NCBI RefSeq assembly: GCF_937920075.1
Contig: NZ_CALETI010000311.1
Location: 1-8,754, forward strand
DNA length: 8,754 nt
Direction of reading: 5' to 3'
Source: an uncultured Agitococcus sp.
GTDB lineage: Bacteria; Pseudomonadota; Gammaproteobacteria; Pseudomonadales; Moraxellaceae
The notes below the pieces were generated by a model that saw only the letters and a program-made list of their open reading frames with translations, was not told the origin of the DNA and searched no databases. The position numbers and the translations under genes were made by a program. Positions 6,922 through 8,754 of the stretch are shown here, piece by piece (the first letter of the stretch is position 1; each line of letters starts with the position of its first letter).

Positions 6922-8127
6922 ATGTCTCGTATTATGTTAATTATTGCAACAGGACAAAACGCGGCAAACATTCAGCCATTAAGCGAAACTAGCTTAAAAC
7001 CTGATGCTGTTTGTATTGCAGTCACACAAACCATGATGCCACAATTTAATGATTTGAAAAATCAAATTACTCATTTAGGCATTCGTGTTGAAGAACCTTT
7101 ATTATTAACCAATGAGCTTGATACTGCGCAATTAGAACAAACATTTAGCCAATGGCTGTTAGAAAAACATACAGATAATGAAGTCTTAGTTAATTTAGCA
7201 GGAGGTTTAAAAACCATTACCATTGCTGCATACAAGGTATTTTCGGCTTTAGGCGCAAAAATATTTTATACACATTTTGATGGTCAAATTATTTGGGTAG
7301 ATGCACCTTTAGACACATCATTACGGATTAAGCCTAATATTAGTTTGGCAGCCTATCTTAAAATTTATCAGTATGAAATTACTAAAAAACAAAATCTTGC
7401 TGATATTTCTAAAGGACACAAACAATACGTTCAAGGATTGTCAAATTATTTGCGTCACAACTTTGATATGAGATGTCATGCAATTAGCCACTTAAATTGG
7501 CTAGCCAAACCCATTATTGATAGCATCAACAAGCATGAGCGAGTCTCATCTAAAAATCATCCTAAACAAAGTCTGCCAACTTTATTTATTGAAAATCCAA
7601 AATTTAATTCTCAACTTGATGAGTTATATCAAGCCATCCCTTATATCGAAGAAGTTTTTAATATAAGTCCTAAACGTCTTAGCTTTAGCTCTGTAGAATC
7701 AGCAAAAATAGTTGCTGGCGCATGGCTAGATATTTTAGTTGCAGAAACATTACGTCAACTACCTGAGTTAAATTTTAGAGATATTTGCATTAATGTCTCA
7801 TTTAGCAAAAGCACCCAACGTCAAGGCAAAGTTACCTTTAATGAATTAGATGTTATGGCTTTATATGGTACTAATTTATTGATTGTAGAATGTAAAACCG
7901 TCAATTGGGATAATAATAAAGACGCTTCACCACTTGAATCTATTTATAAATTAGCAGCATTAGCGGATATTGGCGGTTTAAATACTCATGCCGTTTTTGT
8001 TTCATTATATGAATTGCCTGCTAATGCCAAAACACGTGCTGCTGAAAATAACATTATTGTTATTGATGGAAAAAAACTCCTAGACTTGCCCGCTCTTATT
8101 AAACAAGGCATTACTAATAATAGCTAA
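6922..8127 (+). CDS. Second, diverged CARF-PD-(D/E)XK nuclease (Card1/Can2-like)
   Basis: The 401-residue product repeats the plan of the protein at 3246-4448 with little sequence identity by eye. The CARF domain occupies about 1-150 with the motif VNLAGGLKTIT (N91 to K97), where Leu replaces the Thr of the usual GGTK. The nuclease domain, at about 255-400, has GAWLD with D270 in place of the usual Glu, then NELD with D310, and IVECKT with E323 and K325. Spacings match the paralogue closely (G269, D309, E322, K324 there). The core residues suggest an active nuclease, presumably switched on by a cyclic oligoadenylate, but the ligand is uncertain. The TAGGA ribosome binding site (6910-6914) is 7 nt before the ATG. 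The gene appears more AT-rich than the first CARF nuclease gene, which suggests separate acquisition over recent tandem duplication. An assignment to another DUF1887-like subgroup is possible. Confidence 0.82.
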   Translation: MSRIMLIIATGQNAANIQPLSETSLKPDAVCIAVTQTMMPQFNDLKNQITHLGIRVEEPLLLTNELDTAQLEQTFSQWLLEKHTDNEVLVNLAGGLKTITIAAYKVFSALGAKIFYTHFDGQIIWVDAPLDTSLRIKPNISLAAYLKIYQYEITKKQNLADISKGHKQYVQGLSNYLRHNFDMRCHAISHLNWLAKPIIDSINKHERVSSKNHPKQSLPTLFIENPKFNSQLDELYQAIPYIEEVFNISPKRLSFSSVESAKIVAGAWLDILVAETLRQLPELNFRDICINVSFSKSTQRQGKVTFNELDVMALYGTNLLIVECKTVNWDNNKDASPLESIYKLAALADIGGLNTHAVFVSLYELPANAKTRAAENNIIVIDGKKLLDLPALIKQGITNNS

Positions 8128-8302
8128 ACCCCCTCACCTAGCCCCACAACACATGGGGCTAAGCCTCTGCTATTACCCCCCTCATCACACTCAAAACCAA
8201 CAAACTTCGCAAGCTTATAAACGACACAATCGTCTAAAAAACGCTCTACACTCACCACATACCCACCAAAAGACTGATATTTGTTAATTGGAGTATGCCG
8301 TC
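8128..8302. other. Intergenic region with one hairpin and an AAGCTT-centred site
   Basis: A perfect hairpin, TAGCCCCA/TGGGGCTA with a 7-nt loop, occupies 8139-8161 shortly after the CARF nuclease stop codon. It could slow or end transcription, but no T-run follows it, so I do not call a terminator. The TCGC-AAGCTT-ATAA sequence at 8207-8220 is an inverted relative of the sites at 4460 and 4872. I found no convincing promoter for cas2, and no coding frame of note. Confidence 0.5.
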
Positions 8303-8587
8303 ATGCCACAACGCCAATTATTTTTAGCTGCTTATGATGTTCGAGAACCTAAACGCCTGCAAAAAGCATTACACGTTTTGCGTGATTATACCTGTGGTGG
8401 TCAAAAGTCAGTTTTTGAGTGTTATTTAACGGTTGCTGAACGCCAACGGCTTATTAGTCGGGTTTTAACTGTCATTGATGAAAGTGAAGATTTCTTTTTG
8501 ATTGTGCCATTACGTCAAAGCTCACCTGTTAGAGCCATTGGCACTGCCACTCCGCCTGCTGACGATAATTTTTTATATATTGGTTAA
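8303..8587 (+). CDS. cas2: CRISPR-associated endonuclease Cas2
   Basis: The product is 94 residues, normal for Cas2. The first strand LFLAAYDV carries D12, the conserved metal-site aspartate, and is followed by basic helix residues (REPKRLQKAL). The characteristic QKSVFECYL motif (Q34 to E39) matches the Q-x-SVFE signature of the family. Cas2 forms a complex with Cas1 that captures and integrates new spacers; its nuclease residues are usually not needed for integration. I choose ATG 8303 because GGAG (8290-8293) lies 9 nt upstream; an in-frame TTG at 8288 overlaps that site and is rejected. The stop is 16 nt before the next start, so cas2 and the broken gene behind it were probably one operon. 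The expected cas1 is not in the window, at least not in intact form. Confidence 0.93.
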   Translation: MPQRQLFLAAYDVREPKRLQKALHVLRDYTCGGQKSVFECYLTVAERQRLISRVLTVIDESEDFFLIVPLRQSSPVRAIGTATPPADDNFLYIG

Positions 8588-8603
8588 TTGCTTAGAGGTG
8601 TTT

Positions 8604-8754
8604 ATGGAAAGCATTTATCAACTTCGCCGTAAAACCTCGCGCCTTTTGGTTACTGAGCGAAGTCGAAGCAAGGCCGAGGATATAAGGCGGTGACACGACG
8701 GCTTATCAATACTTCGGCTTCGCTCAGTAACCATGCGATTTGGCACAAATCAGC
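8604..8754 (+). pseudogene. Start of an unidentified gene broken by a palindromic element
   Basis: An ATG at 8604 has a good ribosome binding site (AGAGG, 8594-8598) and begins MESIYQLRRKTSRLL, then runs into the palindromic element at 8648-8732, where the frame stops at TGA 8691-8693. The short product of 29 residues is therefore half repeat sequence. If the 85-bp element is removed exactly, the frame continues as CTT TTA TGC GAT TTG and stays open to the window end, reading RLLCDLAQIS. This suggests an insertion into a real gene in the cas2 operon. Fewer than 25 native codons are visible, too few to name it. Adaptation genes such as cas1 or an RT-Cas1 fusion are the obvious candidates by position only. 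Alternatives are a new start at ATG 8733, or no functional gene here at all. Confidence 0.45.
8648..8732. repeat. 85-bp palindromic repeat element with 21-bp near-perfect ends
   Basis: The left end GGTTACTGAGCGAAGTCGAA (from 8648) is matched in inverted orientation by the right end TTCGGCTTCGCTCAGTAACC (to 8732), with one mismatch over 21 bp. The interior is about 41 bp and non-coding. Repeats built on TGAGCGAAGTCGAAG are widespread dispersed palindromes in bacterial genomes. No clear target-site duplication flanks it (left CCTTTT, right ATGCGA). It sits only 60 bp after cas2 and interrupts the following frame. Confidence 0.8.

Noticed and set aside
8139..8161. Perfect 8-bp hairpin (TAGCCCCA/TGGGGCTA) after the second CARF nuclease gene, possible terminator
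   Set aside because: No T-run follows the stem on either strand, so it lacks the mark of an intrinsic terminator. It is described only within the intergenic entry.
8288..8302. TTG start for cas2 giving five extra residues
   Set aside because: It overlaps the GGAG ribosome binding site that serves ATG 8303, and Cas2 proteins normally begin just before the first strand.

Overview
The window looks like an accessory region of a bacterial chromosome, from an AT-rich Gram-negative, most plausibly a gammaproteobacterium. The pointers are an RmuC/YkvA pair of proteobacterial type, strong Shine-Dalgarno sites, and two kinds of short palindromic repeat common in such genomes. A Moraxellaceae-like host is a guess from style only. 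Every convincing gene is on the + strand, and the region is built around a CRISPR system that appears to be type III.

Layout. Positions 1-362 hold the end of a CRISPR array: 36-nt repeats and five spacers of 32-35 nt, with a degenerate last repeat. Positions 366-465 hold a roughly 100-bp palindromic repeat element. A promoter and a perfect 9-bp inverted repeat follow, then a two-gene operon. Its first gene (577-3234) encodes a large protein with a DUF3800/RNase H-like domain and a TPR-like C-terminus, which I cannot match to a named family. Its second gene (3246-4448) encodes a Card1/Can2-type CARF nuclease. Next come a DUF1232 (YkvA-like) gene at 4537-4857, an rmuC gene with an unusually long coiled coil at 4954-6876, and a second, strongly diverged CARF-PD-(D/E)XK nuclease at 6922-8127. 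After a 175-bp intergenic region come cas2 (8303-8587) and the start of one more gene, broken at 8648 by an 85-bp palindromic element.

How the parts may work together (inference). In type III systems, target RNA recognition makes Cas10 synthesise cyclic oligoadenylates, and CARF proteins sense these. The two CARF nucleases would be ancillary effectors that cut nucleic acid when the ligand binds. The DUF3800-TPR protein is probably co-translated with the first of them, so it is the best candidate here for an undescribed partner or additional effector. Cas2, with the broken gene behind it, belongs to spacer acquisition. No cas10, cas6, csm/cmr or intact cas1 lies in the window; they would have to be elsewhere, possibly just downstream. 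The YkvA and RmuC genes may be ordinary chromosomal neighbours trapped between CRISPR modules, or part of the response.
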